From contig CALJUL010000114.1 in the NCBI GenBank assembly GCA_937975725.1, positions 1 through 10,948 of the forward strand: a DNA stretch of 10,948 nucleotides, read 5' to 3'. Below the pieces are notes generated by a model. That model was not told the origin of the DNA. It saw nothing but the letters and a program-made list of their open reading frames with translations, and did no database searches. The DNA comes from an uncultured Pseudoxanthomonas sp. (lineage in GTDB: Bacteria > Pseudomonadota > Gammaproteobacteria > Xanthomonadales > Xanthomonadaceae). How positions within the stretch are numbered: position 1 is the first letter of the stretch; every line of letters begins with the position of its first letter. Of this stretch, positions 8,302 to 10,948 are shown one piece after another. The translations under genes and the position numbers were made by a program.

Positions 8302-8774
8302 TACAGTTCGTCCTTCTCGCCGGAGAACCCGATCTCGGCGTTGTCGGCGGTCTCGGCGGCGATGTCCATGGCGGTCTCCAGCACCGACGCATCCGCGCTG
8401 TCGGGCAGCTTGATCACGAAGTACAGCACGTCGCCGGCGATCTCCCAGGCGCCGATCTTCTTCTGCCGGCTGTCGGCGAGCAGTTCCAGCGCCTTGGCAC
8501 CGTCGATGCCGTCGGCCGACACGCGCGCGGCCGGAGAGAACACTTCGCGCACGTTCAGGCCGTTGATCTGCTCGATGCTGCCGGACACGAACACCAACTG
8601 GGTGCGCTTCTCCTTCTCGTAGGAGTAGGTGACCTTGTAGTCGCCGTCGCCGTCCACCTCGTAGCGGATTCCGCGCGCGTCCAGCCGGGCCTCCACCGAG
8701 GCGTCGGCGGCCAGCGCCGGCAGGGCCGCGGCGGACAGGAGCAGGGCGGGCAGGCAGGCGATGGCGCGCTTCAT
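8301..8774 (-). CDS. Secreted or periplasmic protein of unknown function, possibly YbjN-like
   Basis: A 157-residue protein with a classic Sec signal peptide: basic start MKR, hydrophobic core to residue 18, and cleavage likely after ALA (20-22). The mature part begins ADASVEARLDARGIRYEVD, has an acidic patch DGDGDY (41-46) and a segment KKIGAWEIAGDVLYFVIKLP (105-124), and ends with an acidic helix. The order of these elements recalls YbjN/type III chaperone-like small proteins (Asp-Gly-Asp turn, then a conserved GAWE-type strand), but I do not recognise the family with confidence. There are no cysteines after the signal peptide. ATG 8774 is chosen because it starts the signal peptide; its ribosome-binding site is poor, and an in-frame ATG at 8840 would put a non-signal extension in front. 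It is first in the nudJ-mnmA-hflD cluster, coupled to nudJ by TAATG, and divergent from clpS. Confidence 0.8.
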   Translation of the reverse strand: MKRAIACLPALLLSAAALPALAADASVEARLDARGIRYEVDGDGDYKVTYSYEKEKRTQLVFVSGSIEQINGLNVREVFSPAARVSADGIDGAKALELLADSRQKKIGAWEIAGDVLYFVIKLPDSADASVLETAMDIAAETADNAEIGFSGEKDEL

Positions 8775-8868
8775 GGGCAGGTGTCTGGATGTGGGGAAGG
8801 ATGGGTTCACATTGTGGCCGCCACCGCCGATGGCGTCCACGGCCGCGGAACCGCCACCGGGGCGACGG

Positions 8869-8874
8869 TATAAT
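8869..8874 (+). promoter_or_regulatory. -10 box of clpS, probably giving a leaderless mRNA
   Basis: A perfect TATAAT ends only seven bases before the clpS ATG (8882). Transcription usually begins six to eight bases after a -10 box, which puts the start at or next to the A of the ATG. No purine-rich ribosome-binding site precedes the ATG. No clear -35 hexamer is visible around 8846-8851. Confidence 0.6.
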
Positions 8875-8881
8875 CCGCGCC

Positions 8882-9192
<311 letters not shown>

Positions 9193-9202
<10 letters not shown>

Positions 9203-9232
9203 GCGGCGCCCGGCGGCACCAGTGCCCGCGCC
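9193..9232 (+). other. Slippery heptamer plus hairpin at the clpS stop (possible -1 frameshift signal)
   Basis: The clpS reading frame ends GAA AAA AAC TGA, so A AAA AAC (9193-9199) is an in-frame X XXY YYZ slippery heptamer directly before the stop. Five bases later GGCGC (9205-9209) can pair with GCGCC (9228-9232), and GGCA (9215-9218) with TGCC (9223-9226) inside it. Slippage would add 22 residues, ending at the stop at 9265-9267. Function is speculative; such a heptamer can arise by chance. Confidence 0.18.
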
Positions 9233-9360
9233 CTCCGGTTCCGGTGTGGGGGCACCGTGGCGCCTGACAAGGCAACGATTCCTGAACACTGAAATCCGGT
9301 AGGGTGATGGAAAACCACCCGCCAGGCCGCATATTGTCGGCATCGGCCCCGGAGGCAACC

Positions 9361-10948
<1,588 letters not shown>

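Noticed and set aside
8809..8822. Small palindrome CACAATGTG (minus strand) as a CRP/Clp-type site between the secreted-protein gene and clpS
   Set aside because: The family site needs two half sites separated by six bases (TGTGA-N6-TCACA); only a tight 9-base palindrome is present.
9203..9360. Terminator or separate promoter between clpS and clpA
   Set aside because: There are GC-rich partial repeats (GGCGCC at 9205 and 9259) but no stem followed by a T-run, and CTGACA at 9264 has no matching -10 at 16-18 bases. Nothing firm enough to list.

Overview
The window is a compact, very GC-rich stretch of a bacterial chromosome. Gene content and order point to a gammaproteobacterium of the Xanthomonadaceae/Lysobacteraceae (Xanthomonas, Lysobacter, Stenotrophomonas relatives). 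This rests on protein resemblance and layout only; no search was possible. Nothing looks like phage, an insertion sequence, CRISPR or a tRNA/rRNA gene, and no gene-free stretch exceeds about 235 bases.

Left part (1-4933): two aconitases transcribed away from each other. AcnA runs off the left edge on the minus strand, and AcnB is complete on the plus strand. Between them, in AcnB's direction, sits a small AbrB-type antitoxin / PIN-domain toxin pair. The pair has its own near-consensus promoter, embedded in a perfect 9-bp inverted repeat that looks like an autorepression operator. Only 47 bases separate the toxin from acnB, so acnB may be read from this antitoxin-controlled promoter. The toxin carries Gln where PIN nucleases normally have a catalytic Glu. 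A strong hairpin terminator after acnB separates it from the convergent genes.

Middle part (5055-8774, all minus strand): a housekeeping cluster in the order secreted protein of unknown function - nudJ - mnmA - hflD, then an EcsC-family gene. The unknown protein and nudJ share a TAATG junction. mnmA and hflD share a TTGA junction, so hflD starts with TTG. The order nudJ-mnmA-hflD is the one seen in E. coli, where purB follows; here an EcsC-family gene lies in that place.

Right part (8869-10948, plus strand): clpS, preceded by a TATAAT box so close to its ATG that the mRNA is probably leaderless, then clpA, cut by the right edge after its second Walker A motif. ClpS is the N-degron adaptor of the ClpAP protease encoded by its neighbour.

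Most of the window is core metabolism (TCA cycle, tRNA modification, proteolysis). The unusual part is the toxin-antitoxin-like pair and its operator wedged between the two aconitase genes.
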